Of a stretch of DNA of 64,000 nucleotides, positions 34,977 through 43,785 are shown piece by piece. The stretch's first letter is position 1; each line of letters begins with the position of its first letter. The notes beneath the pieces are model-generated. The model was not told where the DNA came from and did no database searches. It was given only the letters and a program-made list of their open reading frames with translations. The DNA is from an uncultured Erythrobacter sp. (lineage in GTDB: Bacteria; Pseudomonadota; Alphaproteobacteria; Sphingomonadales; Sphingomonadaceae): assembly GCA_947488085.1 (NCBI GenBank), contig CANKYI010000001.1, positions 310,001 to 374,000 on the forward strand, read 5' to 3'. Both the position numbers and the translations under genes were made by a program.

Positions 34977-35987
34977 ATGCGGATCATCTCTCAATCCGAA
35001 GTCGAACGGCTTATGCCGGTTGGTGCCTGTGTCGATGTGATGCGCACTGCCATGATCGCCACCTCGGCGGGTGATGTGAACTTGCCGATCCGCCAGTTTA
35101 TGCCGGTTCCGGGCGCAGCGGGGAAGATGGCGATCATGCCCGGTTCGCTGGGAACCGCGGGCAAGAGCGATGATGCGTGTTTTGGTATTAAGCTGGTGTG
35201 CAAATACGAACGTCCGCTGATTGACGGAAAGCCTGACCCGCTGGGCACCCATGTCGGGATGGTCATGCTGTTTGACAGCATCAAAGGCGTGCCGCTGGCG
35301 ATGATAGAAGGTTCTTCGCTCACCGCTATCCGAACCTCAGCGGCAAGCGCGCTAGCCACACAATTGATGGCGCGCGAAGATTCAACGCGCTTGGCGATTA
35401 TTGGCAATGGAGAGCAGGCCGCGCGGCATGTCGATGCAATGATGGCGGTGCGCCCTATCGATCACATTAATGTCTGGGGCCGCGACCCTGACCGGGCAAG
35501 GGCGTTTGCCGCGTCTATCGCAGAGCGAACCGGACGAACAACGACAGCGCAAGCTACTCCCGATGATGCAGTGGCTAATGCTGATATCATTTGCACCACT
35601 ACCTCTGCCAAAGAGCCGATCCTGACGGGCGCTGCGCTCAAACCGGGTCAGCATATCAATCTGGTAGGCGCAGCCATACCGACGAGTGCAGAAGTGGACA
35701 GCGAAGCTGTGAAGCGCAGCCGCTTTGTCGTCGATTATCGGCCCGCTGCGATGGCGGCCGCAGGAGAACTGCTCAACGCGATTGAAGCAGGAGAGGTCAC
35801 ACAAACGCATATCGCTGCCGAGATTGGCGAGATTGCCAATGGTGCAATCGAAGGCCGCACCAGCGCCGATGAGATCACCATGTACAAATCGCTTGGCGTT
35901 GCGGCGCAGGATTTAGCTTCTGCTCAGGCAATATGGGCGGCTGCTGAGAGAGAAGGGTCCGGGTTGGAGGTCGATCTGCTTAGCTGA
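34977..35987 (+). CDS. Ornithine cyclodeaminase/mu-crystallin family enzyme
   Basis: A 336-residue OCD-family protein, NAD(P)-dependent. Dinucleotide motif LAIIGNGEQAARHVDAM and IEGSSLTAIRTSAASALAT are the family signatures. Members are cyclodeaminases, ketimine reductases or amino-acid dehydrogenases; all handle amine/imine carbon, which supports a nitrogen-containing substrate. It is the last gene of the 30.8-36.0 kb operon. Confidence 0.85.
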   Translation: MRIISQSEVERLMPVGACVDVMRTAMIATSAGDVNLPIRQFMPVPGAAGKMAIMPGSLGTAGKSDDACFGIKLVCKYERPLIDGKPDPLGTHVGMVMLFDSIKGVPLAMIEGSSLTAIRTSAASALATQLMAREDSTRLAIIGNGEQAARHVDAMMAVRPIDHINVWGRDPDRARAFAASIAERTGRTTTAQATPDDAVANADIICTTTSAKEPILTGAALKPGQHINLVGAAIPTSAEVDSEAVKRSRFVVDYRPAAMAAAGELLNAIEAGEVTQTHIAAEIGEIANGAIEGRTSADEITMYKSLGVAAQDLASAQAIWAAAEREGSGLEVDLLS

Positions 35988-36060
35988 TGGACCTTCCCCG
36001 ACAGGCGGGTAGATAAGTCCAATAACGACGCAACCGCAAAAGCGCAGTTTAGGAACACGC

Positions 36061-37386
36061 ATGATGTTGAGGAACTTCCAGACGCTCATCCGGGATCAGC
36101 GCTACTCGCTAGCGGGAGCAGGCATGCTCACTCTGACACTTGCCGGATGCATGTCGGGAGCGGCAGTTGAGCCTTCCTCAGTTCTATCAACATCTACCCC
36201 AGGCACGGTTTATGCGGCCGAAGACGAAGCGCGCTACATGCAGCGTTTCAATCGCTTGGCCGAAGGGGGGAGCGGCGGCGCGGGGCTGGGTGCATACGAC
36301 ACGTTGGAGCCCGTAAGTGGTTCGGAGAATGTTGAGCCTCTGGTTAACCGCGCCGCCGCTACACTCTCTCAATCGACGCTTGATAAGGCGCGCGAATACG
36401 CATCTGAACGCAACAGTTCCGCTTTGCTCATCTGGCGCGATGGCGAGTTGGAGAAGGAAGCCTATTTTGGCGATTTTGAGCGGGATAGCCTGCTCGTCTC
36501 CAAATCTCTGGCAAAGCCGATTACAGCCATTTTGATCGGTCGAGCTTTGCAGCAGGGACACATCCAATCCCTCGATCAACCGGTTTCCGATTTCATCACC
36601 GAATGGCGCGATGATCCCGAACGCAGCAAAATCCTCATTCGGCATCTGCTCGACATGCGCACTGGGTTCAAACCTCAAGGGTTTGCGCCTGATCCCACCG
36701 ATGTTTTGAACCGGGCCTATCTGCATCCTCGGCATGATGAGGTGATCATCAATGACTACCCGCTGACCCATGAGCCGGGCACGCGCTATGAATACGCCAA
36801 TGCGACCTCGGAAATGGTCGCACCTCTTTTAGAGCGCGCAACCGGCATGCGGTATGGCGATTACCTAGCCGAGGCGCTGCTTGAGCCGCTTGGTGCTGAG
36901 GGTGGCCAGATATGGGTCAATCGCCCCGGAGGCACCGCGCATTCGGGGTGCTGTGTGCTTTTGCCGGCGCAAACCTATCTCCGTTTCGGCGCGCTGTTGT
37001 TGCAGGATGGCTTGTGGGAAGGGCAGCGGCTCTTGCCTGAGGGGTATGTCGCCGAAATGCGCGAAGGGACCGCAGAGAATCCCTATTACGGGCTGGGCGT
37101 CTGGTTGCCGCATAACTACATCGAACGACGCGGTTTTGCTCATCCGTCGGTACCCTATGGCAAGGTTCTGCATTCAGAGCCTTATGTGGACAAAGATCTC
37201 TTCCTGTTCGACGGGAACGGCAACCAAGTTGTCTATGTTATCCCATCAGCGAATATGGTGGTTTTGAGAATGGGTGGTCGCCCGCCGGAAGATGCAGAAT
37301 GGGACAATTCGTTTCTTCCCAACCTCCTGATTGGCGATGCCTTTGCGGGATCACCTGAATCAATGCCGGAGCCACAACCGAGATGA
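36061..37386 (+). CDS. SxxK serine hydrolase lipoprotein (beta-lactamase/NylB fold), copy 1
   Basis: A 441-residue predicted lipoprotein: signal segment ending in the lipobox LAGC (Cys near residue 24). The active-site Ser-x-x-Lys is in LVSKSLAKPIT and the Tyr-x-Asn in EYANATSEM. The class resembles 6-aminohexanoate-dimer hydrolase and class C-type esterases more than true beta-lactamases. Its surface location suggests first cleavage of a large or polar substrate. Confidence 0.85.
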   Translation: MMLRNFQTLIRDQRYSLAGAGMLTLTLAGCMSGAAVEPSSVLSTSTPGTVYAAEDEARYMQRFNRLAEGGSGGAGLGAYDTLEPVSGSENVEPLVNRAAATLSQSTLDKAREYASERNSSALLIWRDGELEKEAYFGDFERDSLLVSKSLAKPITAILIGRALQQGHIQSLDQPVSDFITEWRDDPERSKILIRHLLDMRTGFKPQGFAPDPTDVLNRAYLHPRHDEVIINDYPLTHEPGTRYEYANATSEMVAPLLERATGMRYGDYLAEALLEPLGAEGGQIWVNRPGGTAHSGCCVLLPAQTYLRFGALLLQDGLWEGQRLLPEGYVAEMREGTAENPYYGLGVWLPHNYIERRGFAHPSVPYGKVLHSEPYVDKDLFLFDGNGNQVVYVIPSANMVVLRMGGRPPEDAEWDNSFLPNLLIGDAFAGSPESMPEPQPR

Positions 37387-38789
37387 ACGCTTCTATCGCA
37401 ACCGATGCTGCTCCCTCAAAAGGCTCGTCCCAAGGGCAATTGCCCTTTGGCCTGAAGTTCGGCTGGTCGACCGGTGCTTTTGGCGTTGCTCTGCTGATGA
37501 ACGGGATTGCAGGGGTGATCCTGCTGTTTGCGGTCAGTATTCTTGGGATCGATCCGTGGCTTGCCGGGGCGGTGATTACTGTCAGCAAGTTGTTCGATGT
37601 GGTCACCGATCCGATCGTTGGCATGTGGAGCGACCGGCACCATTCAACGAAGGGACGGCGTCGGCCATTCCTGCCTTGGGGTGCGCTATTGAGCGCAGCC
37701 AGTTTCGCTGCGGTTTTTACGGCACCGCAATTCGACAATCAGTATATCACTGCGCTCTATTTGTTTGTCGCGCTGTGCGTCTATGCATTCGGTTACACGC
37801 TCTACAATATCCCCTATCTCTCCATGCCTGCTGAGATGACTGACAGCTATCATGAGCGCTCGTCGATCCATGCGTTTCGCATGGTGTTCATCGCGCTTGG
37901 CGGGATGGTGGCCGGGGCCGGGGTGAAGTTCCTACTCGATTACCTTGGCACGAACGAGTCGAGCAGTTGGGCCACCGTCGGCGTAATTGGCGGGGTGATG
38001 ATCTTCATCTCGATGATGGCCGCTTACTTCACGACCGCGAAGGCCCGTTTTACGGCTCCTGAGGAAGCGAGTGAGAAGAACAAATTTGAGCAATTGAGCG
38101 AGGAATTCGGCGCAGTTGTTGGCAACGGGCATTTTCTGCGCCTGATCGGGGTAAAGTTTTCGCAATTGATGGGCGTGCAGACGATGGGCGCAGCGATGGC
38201 CTATTTCTTCGTGCAATATCTCATGCGTGACTTCACTGCGCTCGGCACGTTCTTTGTGGTCGTATCGATCTCCACAATCGTGTTCTCGCCTGTGCTGGTG
38301 GCTTTCTCAAAGCGCTACGGAAAGAAGGCGGCCTATTACGTAGCGGCGGCCGTCAACATTCTCTACGCGCTCAGCTGGTCGCTTGCGGGACCAGACGAGC
38401 CAATGTGGTCGATCCTAATGCGCGCCGCAGTGGTCGGCATCGCCTTTGGCGGTAATGTGATCATGGCGATGAGCATGCTCACAGACATCATCAACGAAGA
38501 CGCCAATCGCACGGGCGTGCGCCGCGAAGGCGCCTTCACGGCGCTCTACAGCTTTGTCGAGAAACTGACCGGGGCGATTGGCCCGCTGATCGTCGGCATT
38601 GCACTCAGCTGGGTGGGTTTCAACAAGGACTTGCCGTTGGATGCGCCGCAGGGAGACGGTGTGAACACTGCTCTGCTGCTGGCCGTTTCGTGGCTGCCTG
38701 CTGTGTTCTACGTGATCGGCGTGGTGCTGCTCTCAGGCTACAAATTGACCGAAGAAGACCTAACTCCTCAAACTAAGAATGAAACGTGA
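37383..38789 (+). CDS. MFS transporter, GPH (MelB-like) family
   Basis: A 468-residue sodium/solute symporter-type transporter of the glycoside-pentoside-hexuronide family, 12 membrane segments. Seen: the TVSKLFDVVTDPIVGMWSD segment, typical of MelB/GPH, and RRRPFLPWGALL after it. Its start overlaps the hydrolase stop by 4 bases, so export-side hydrolysis and uptake appear coupled. Confidence 0.88.
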   Translation: MNASIATDAAPSKGSSQGQLPFGLKFGWSTGAFGVALLMNGIAGVILLFAVSILGIDPWLAGAVITVSKLFDVVTDPIVGMWSDRHHSTKGRRRPFLPWGALLSAASFAAVFTAPQFDNQYITALYLFVALCVYAFGYTLYNIPYLSMPAEMTDSYHERSSIHAFRMVFIALGGMVAGAGVKFLLDYLGTNESSSWATVGVIGGVMIFISMMAAYFTTAKARFTAPEEASEKNKFEQLSEEFGAVVGNGHFLRLIGVKFSQLMGVQTMGAAMAYFFVQYLMRDFTALGTFFVVVSISTIVFSPVLVAFSKRYGKKAAYYVAAAVNILYALSWSLAGPDEPMWSILMRAAVVGIAFGGNVIMAMSMLTDIINEDANRTGVRREGAFTALYSFVEKLTGAIGPLIVGIALSWVGFNKDLPLDAPQGDGVNTALLLAVSWLPAVFYVIGVVLLSGYKLTEEDLTPQTKNET

Positions 38790-38799
38790 AGAGCAACGC

Positions 38800-39846
38800 A
38801 TGATGAAACAGGCCCTTGATAATCCGAACCTTCGCCAGCGCGGCCGCGCCTCGGTGGAGTTTATGGTCCAAATGCTGATGGCTTCGGGCAGTCTGCGCGA
38901 TGCGGTGAATGCCGATATTGAGGCAGCGGTGCCAGATGTCGATGCGCTTCCCGACGACCTCGATGAGCGGCAGGCTCATATGGATGAGGCTCTTTCAGGC
39001 AGCGCAGCCTTTGCGACGCAACAGCTGGTTGGCGATTGGCATGGCCGTAACCATGGCAAGGTCGCGGCTGCGGCGTTCGAGGAAATCAAAGGCGATCTCA
39101 AGCCCGTGTTTGAGCGCACTGGTAAAGGACCCGCCACTTTGGAAGTGGACCCTGATTTTGTCGCGCCCGATTATTGGGACGGGGTCGATTTTCATCGCAC
39201 AACCGGGGGCTGGGACCGCCATCCCAAACAGGGCTTTATCCATGGTGAGTTGATCCATCGCAAAATGGTCGCGCGCTTCTTTCCCGGCGGGATTTTTCAG
39301 CAGCGCCGCAATGTCGCCGCGATGGCGCCAAAGGGTCACTACGATAAGATCCTCGATATGGGATGCTCGAGCGGGCACTTCACGGTTGCGCTTCAGGAAA
39401 CCTATCCGGATGCGAAAGTGTATGGTGTTGAGCTGGCGGCGCAGATGCTGGACCACGCATGGCGCACTGCCAATGACAATGGCTGGGACTGGCAGCTGTT
39501 CCAGCGCTCTGCCGAAGAGACCGGTTTTGAAGCGGACAGCTTTGACCTCGTGAGCAGCTATATTCTGCTGCACGAATTGCCAGAGCACGCGATCAAGAAC
39601 GTGTTTGCCGAGGCATTCCGTGTCTGCAAGCCGGGGGGTGACATGATCATGTCGGACGTCACCCGCTATGCTGATCTCGACAAGCTGTCGGCTTGGAAGG
39701 CGGACCGCGGCGCATCCTATGGCGGAGAGCCGCATTGGCGCGCATCGGCCAGCCTTGATTTGGCCGAGATCGCGCGCGCAGCGGGCTTTGTCGATGTGAA
39801 GGCAGAGGGCATGTACCCGCATGTTGTGCAAGGCCGCAAACCGTGA
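38800..39846 (+). CDS. SAM-dependent methyltransferase (copy 2)
   Basis: A 348-residue paralogue of the enzyme at 26.9 kb. SAM loop ILDMGCSSGHFTVALQ (about residues 180-195), VYGVELA, FDLVSSYILLHELP, FRVCKPGGDMIMSDV. The N-terminal domain again has DPDFVAPDY and a His-x-GGW block. I start at 38800, after GAAGAG; 38779 is also possible. Its stop overlaps the small partner gene. Confidence 0.85.
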   Translation: MMKQALDNPNLRQRGRASVEFMVQMLMASGSLRDAVNADIEAAVPDVDALPDDLDERQAHMDEALSGSAAFATQQLVGDWHGRNHGKVAAAAFEEIKGDLKPVFERTGKGPATLEVDPDFVAPDYWDGVDFHRTTGGWDRHPKQGFIHGELIHRKMVARFFPGGIFQQRRNVAAMAPKGHYDKILDMGCSSGHFTVALQETYPDAKVYGVELAAQMLDHAWRTANDNGWDWQLFQRSAEETGFEADSFDLVSSYILLHELPEHAIKNVFAEAFRVCKPGGDMIMSDVTRYADLDKLSAWKADRGASYGGEPHWRASASLDLAEIARAAGFVDVKAEGMYPHVVQGRKP

Positions 39847-40127
39847 GCGGGAAAGACCCAAAGGACTTTAACCTTCCTCAGGCCGATTTTCTAAAGCCTG
39901 AGCAGATCGACAATGTCGGCCGCGCGCTCATCTCTTTGATGCGCGAGGTTGCGGTTCTGAGTGACCGTGTTCTGGTGCTGGAAGAATTGTTGGAGCGAGG
40001 TGAAAACGTTACGCATGATGCGGTCGATTCATTCGTCCCGGATGAGGCATTCACTCACCGCTCGCAGGCCGCGATGCAGCAAGTCGTAGACGGCGTCCTG
40101 ACCGCCTTGCGGGGCGGCGAAGCGTAA
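39843..40127 (+). CDS. Small partner protein of the methyltransferase (copy 2)
   Basis: A 94-residue helical protein beginning at a GTG that overlaps the methyltransferase stop by 4 bases. DRVLVLEELLERGE and VVDGVLTALR match copy 1 (26503-26850), so both methyltransferases of the island keep a partner of the same family. The order is reversed here (enzyme first). Function is unknown. Confidence 0.75.
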   Translation: MSGKDPKDFNLPQADFLKPEQIDNVGRALISLMREVAVLSDRVLVLEELLERGENVTHDAVDSFVPDEAFTHRSQAAMQQVVDGVLTALRGGEA

Positions 40128-40155
40128 ATGATCCCGGATCATTTTGCCTAAAGTC

Positions 40156-41127
40156 ATGAGGTTGAGAGGAAAAAATCGATTTCTGATTCTTCCGATATTG
40201 CTCGCCCTAGGCGCTTGCTCAATCAATCCGGCTGATGGGGTTAGCAGTGGTAGTGGACTTGCTGTTTCACCAAGCTGCGCAAGTCAACTTGCAGGTCCGT
40301 ATGCGCTGATCGAAGCTACGATCACCACTGATACCGGCCGAGAAATTCCGGTGACCGTGCTTCATCCTGAGAACTCGGGAACATATCCGCTCATTGCCTT
40401 TTCGCACGGGGCATTTGCTGCACCTGATCGCTATCTCAAAATGCTCGGCCCATTGGCGGCGGCGGGACATGTTGTGGTCGCGCCAATGCACATTGATAGC
40501 GAAGAGTTTGGGCGTGCAGAGCCTGCCGGTCCGGATGAGGTTTGGCGCACACGCAATGAGGATATGAGGCTGGCGCTTGGCGAGCTCACCGCAATTGAGG
40601 GAAGCCTCGCGCAAAATGGCATTGCCTTGGACCGCACCAAGGTAATCGCAATGGGGCACAGCTACGGTGCGCTGATGGCTCAACTTGCCGGAGGCGCGCG
40701 GGCGATTGAGGGTGATGGCAGCACCCCTGACCGGCGCGACCCGGCAGTGGACGCGGTGGTTGTTTGGTCGCCGCCGGGTGTTTTGCCGGGGCGAATGACA
40801 CCGGAAAGTTGGAGCACACTTGCTACTCCCTCGTTTACTATCACTGGGACCGCCGATGTCTTGCCCGGTTTCATAGACAACTGGGAAGACCATAAAGCGA
40901 GCTTTGAATATGCGCCTGTGGGCACCGCAGAACTGTGGGTGGGACAGGGCGTGGATCACTATTTTGGCGGAATGTTTGGGCGCGAAAAACCCGCGGATGA
41001 AGCGTCAAATGAGCTGTTTCAGCTCGCGTTAGAACGAACGCTCGCATTCATGCAGAGGAAAACTGCTGCCCGAGCGGTATGTCTTCCGCAAAAGCTATCC
41101 GATGGAGAGGTTTATGAAACCCGTTAG
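40156..41127 (+). CDS. Lipoprotein alpha/beta hydrolase (esterase-like)
   Basis: A 323-residue predicted lipoprotein: hydrophobic segment ILPILLALGACS with lipobox ALGAC. Hydrolase fold is seen in FSHGAFAAPDRYL, the nucleophile elbow VIAMGHSYGALMAQLAGG, and the VDHYFGG catalytic His region. It resembles platelet-activating-factor-type or dienelactone-type extracytoplasmic esterases. A TTG 12 bases upstream is a weaker start. Confidence 0.82.
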   Translation: MRLRGKNRFLILPILLALGACSINPADGVSSGSGLAVSPSCASQLAGPYALIEATITTDTGREIPVTVLHPENSGTYPLIAFSHGAFAAPDRYLKMLGPLAAAGHVVVAPMHIDSEEFGRAEPAGPDEVWRTRNEDMRLALGELTAIEGSLAQNGIALDRTKVIAMGHSYGALMAQLAGGARAIEGDGSTPDRRDPAVDAVVVWSPPGVLPGRMTPESWSTLATPSFTITGTADVLPGFIDNWEDHKASFEYAPVGTAELWVGQGVDHYFGGMFGREKPADEASNELFQLALERTLAFMQRKTAARAVCLPQKLSDGEVYETR

Positions 41128-42319
41128 ATGGTCAAGAGCCGTTTTGGCGACATTTGCGGTTGGGTTTCCCCTGGCGGCCTGTGCACCGGTTGTGGACATT
41201 GCCGGGCCCAGCGCAACACATGCCGGATTTGCGCCACTCCTCTTTGCTGATAGTCCGACGACATTGGAGGACATGTCCTCGGCGACCACGCTTCAAACTG
41301 AGGAATACCGCCCTCAACGTGTCCTGCCCGCTTGTAGTCCTCGCACGTTGCCTGTGTCGGAACCAACACCGAGAATGCGGGATGCTCTGGCTGAAGCACA
41401 AGCCTATTCGGATGAGCAGCAGGGCTTTGGCTTAGTCGTTCTAAAGGATGGAGCGGTGATCCATCGCGGCTTTGACCCCGGTGTTACCGGAGCGACCAAG
41501 ACGGTCTCTGCCTCCATGATGAAATCGGTCGTCGCCGTTCTGATTGGTATTGCGATCGATCGCGGCTTTATCGGATCAGTTGACGACCCTGCGGAATTCT
41601 ACTTACCGGAATGGCGCGGACAGCCTCGCGGTAAGATCACTTTGCGCCAATTGCTCACCATGTCGAGCGGTCTGGAGCCAGTCGAGTTCGCTGATCTTTT
41701 GTTTGCGCCGGATGCCAATAAGGTCGCGTTAGATGCGACACTGACAGGTGAGCCTGATGCGCGGTTCTACTACTCCAACAGCACAAGTCAGGTTCTGGGC
41801 ACGATCCTTGATCGGCAGGTGAAGTATTACGGGTACGAGGGCTTTGCTAAATTCCTGCATCGCGATTTTTGGTGCCCATTGGGCAATGGTGAGGCACTGC
41901 TTTGGACCGATGAGACCGGCATGCCGCGCACTTATGCCGGGCTGCATGCAGGTTTGGAGGATTGGGCGCGGATTGGCGAATTGATCCGCAATTCAGGCAG
42001 GGTCGGTGATCAGCAAATCGTCTCATCCGACTGGATTGCCGCCATGACGCAGGCCTCACCAAGCAACTCGCAATATGGGTTTCATGTCTGGCGGGCAGGG
42101 GATTGGACGGCACGCCGCTCCTATAATCCCGACAATCCCATAGGCATTCCGCATGCGGAGCCATTCGCCGCCGACGACGTGATATTCTTCGACGGCTTCG
42201 GCGGTCAGCGAGTGTATATTGTCCCTTCCAAGGGACTAACGATTGCCCGAGTGGGATTGGTCAATTTGGAATATGACGACGCGATTGTGCCGAACTTGCT
42301 TATCCGGGCGGCTGAGTGA
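41114..42319 (+). CDS. SxxK serine hydrolase lipoprotein (beta-lactamase/NylB fold), copy 2
   Basis: A 401-residue predicted lipoprotein with lipobox LAAC (PLAACAPVV). Active site: VSASMMKSVVAV (Ser-x-x-Lys) and FYYSNSTSQV (Tyr-x-Asn). Start at 41114 behind GGAGAGG, overlapping the end of the esterase gene. A paralogue of the protein at 36.1 kb; the two may act on different linkages of one substrate. Confidence 0.82.
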   Translation: MKPVRWSRAVLATFAVGFPLAACAPVVDIAGPSATHAGFAPLLFADSPTTLEDMSSATTLQTEEYRPQRVLPACSPRTLPVSEPTPRMRDALAEAQAYSDEQQGFGLVVLKDGAVIHRGFDPGVTGATKTVSASMMKSVVAVLIGIAIDRGFIGSVDDPAEFYLPEWRGQPRGKITLRQLLTMSSGLEPVEFADLLFAPDANKVALDATLTGEPDARFYYSNSTSQVLGTILDRQVKYYGYEGFAKFLHRDFWCPLGNGEALLWTDETGMPRTYAGLHAGLEDWARIGELIRNSGRVGDQQIVSSDWIAAMTQASPSNSQYGFHVWRAGDWTARRSYNPDNPIGIPHAEPFAADDVIFFDGFGGQRVYIVPSKGLTIARVGLVNLEYDDAIVPNLLIRAAE

Positions 42320-43009
42320 TCACGCTCGGTTGAAGAACGCTTTCTTGGTTTCTTCGGTTGGGTTGCCGACCTTCATATCGTCCTTGAGGATCGCCATGCC
42401 GCGCTGAACGCCGGGGCGGGCTTCTACTCGGTCGATCCATGCCGCAACATTGGGGAAATTGGCGATATCGACGCCGTGCAATTCTTGCTGGCGGCTATCC
42501 ATCCACGGGTAGGTGGCCATATCGACAATGCCAAAGTCACGGCCCGGAGCGATCCAATCACGCTTTGCTAGCTGACGGTCGACCAGCCCGTAAAGTCGCT
42601 GAACTTCGCCGGAATAGCGATTGATCGCGTACGGCACTTGCTCGTCGGCATAGCCGCGAAAGTGCCCGCATTGCCCGAACATCGGGCCGATATTGGCGCA
42701 TTGGAAAAACAGCCATTGGCGAATGTTCGACTGCTCTATCGGATCGTCTGACCAGAACTTGCCGGTCTTCTCGCACAGGTAAAGCAGGATCGCCCCGCTT
42801 TCGAACACCGTGTGCGCCGCGCCGCCCGGTCCATCATGGTCAACAATCGCAGGTACGCGGTTGTTCGGGCTGATCGCGAGGAAGTCCTCTGCGTGCTGCT
42901 CGCCCTTGAGGATATTGATCGACTTGACCGTGTAATCGAGCCCGAATTCTTCCAGCGCGATTGAGATTTTGTGCCCATTGGGCGTCGGCCAGAAATAGAA
43001 ATCGATCAT
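42320..43009 (-). CDS. Glutathione S-transferase, YghU/GstB-like
   Basis: A 229-residue GST. N-terminal thioredoxin-like domain: MIDFYFWPTPNGHKISIALEE, NNRVPAIVD and VFESGAILLYL (the Glu-Ser glutathione site); helical C-terminal domain follows. Start at 43009 is an ATGA overlap with the neighbouring GST gene, which is upstream in the same operon. Converges with the hydrolase at 41114. Confidence 0.88.
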   Translation of the reverse strand: MIDFYFWPTPNGHKISIALEEFGLDYTVKSINILKGEQHAEDFLAISPNNRVPAIVDHDGPGGAAHTVFESGAILLYLCEKTGKFWSDDPIEQSNIRQWLFFQCANIGPMFGQCGHFRGYADEQVPYAINRYSGEVQRLYGLVDRQLAKRDWIAPGRDFGIVDMATYPWMDSRQQELHGVDIANFPNVAAWIDRVEARPGVQRGMAILKDDMKVGNPTEETKKAFFNRA

Positions 43010-43785
43010 GCCTTGTTCGCCTTTTGCAGCGCGAGCACTTCGGCAACGGATGCCTGAAGCCTCGCCGCGCTGGTGCCTCCGGTGAAATCTTTGTTGTAAT
43101 GCGATTGCACCGAGGGCCGCTGGACAGCCTCGTCGTACCAATCGGACAGCGCTGGACGGCCATCACGCCAATCGAAATTGGGGTAGATCGGGTCTTTCGC
43201 TTCGTAGAATTCCGCGCGGAAGCCGAGATAGCTGATTGCATGCAGCATCGCCGCGTGCCCGATGTCAAACCGGTCCCAGCCTTTTGCGGCGTCTGCATCA
43301 AACCAGTCGAGCGCGCGGATAAACTTGGGCCACATGCGCTCGAACACGAACATGTTCCATTGCTCAGGTTCCTGCCATTGCTCCGCGACCATTTGCACGG
43401 TGCCTTCAAACACAGTGTCTGCCGTCGCAAGGCGGGTGACTGCATCCCAGCGCGCCGGGCCAGCCTCGGGATACATCCGGTTCGCCTTTGAGTGTGCATC
43501 GAGATATTCGCAAACCGCCTGACTGCCAAAGATCACTTGGCCCGTATCGGTCGCGAGCGTTGGCACTTTGCTTAGAGGGTTGATCGCCTCGATCGAGTAC
43601 GCCTCGCCCTGATCTTCGCCATCTAGGTTCTTGAACGGGAAGGTCGCGATAAAGTCGATATCATCCCACAATCCGCATTCATGCGCGGTCACCAAAACCT
43701 TGTGAATGAACGTGTGAAACGGCGAATAGAACAGCTTCATGGAGGGTGTCTCACTTTGCGCGTTAGAGGCTAAGGTCTGGCTCAA
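43006..43785 (-). CDS. Glutathione S-transferase, second type
   Basis: A 259-residue GST with KLFYSPFHTFIHKVLVTAHE, LSKVPTLATD and GSQAVCEYLD (Gln in place of the usual Glu in the Glu-Ser motif). Start at 43785 overlaps the upstream dioxygenase stop; a start at 43740 (MKLFYSP) would fit the fold alone equally well. Two GSTs plus a dioxygenase suggest handling of an electrophilic intermediate. Confidence 0.8.
   Translation of the reverse strand: MSQTLASNAQSETPSMKLFYSPFHTFIHKVLVTAHECGLWDDIDFIATFPFKNLDGEDQGEAYSIEAINPLSKVPTLATDTGQVIFGSQAVCEYLDAHSKANRMYPEAGPARWDAVTRLATADTVFEGTVQMVAEQWQEPEQWNMFVFERMWPKFIRALDWFDADAAKGWDRFDIGHAAMLHAISYLGFRAEFYEAKDPIYPNFDWRDGRPALSDWYDEAVQRPSVQSHYNKDFTGGTSAARLQASVAEVLALQKANKA

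Noticed and set aside
36061..42319. Microcystin-type degradation (mlr) cluster, suggested by two SxxK hydrolases (MlrB-like), a transporter and a methylaspartate enzyme
   Set aside because: No MlrA-type membrane protease and no MlrC-type metallopeptidase are present, and the SxxK proteins look more like NylB-type lipoproteins. The methylaspartate link is only suggestive.
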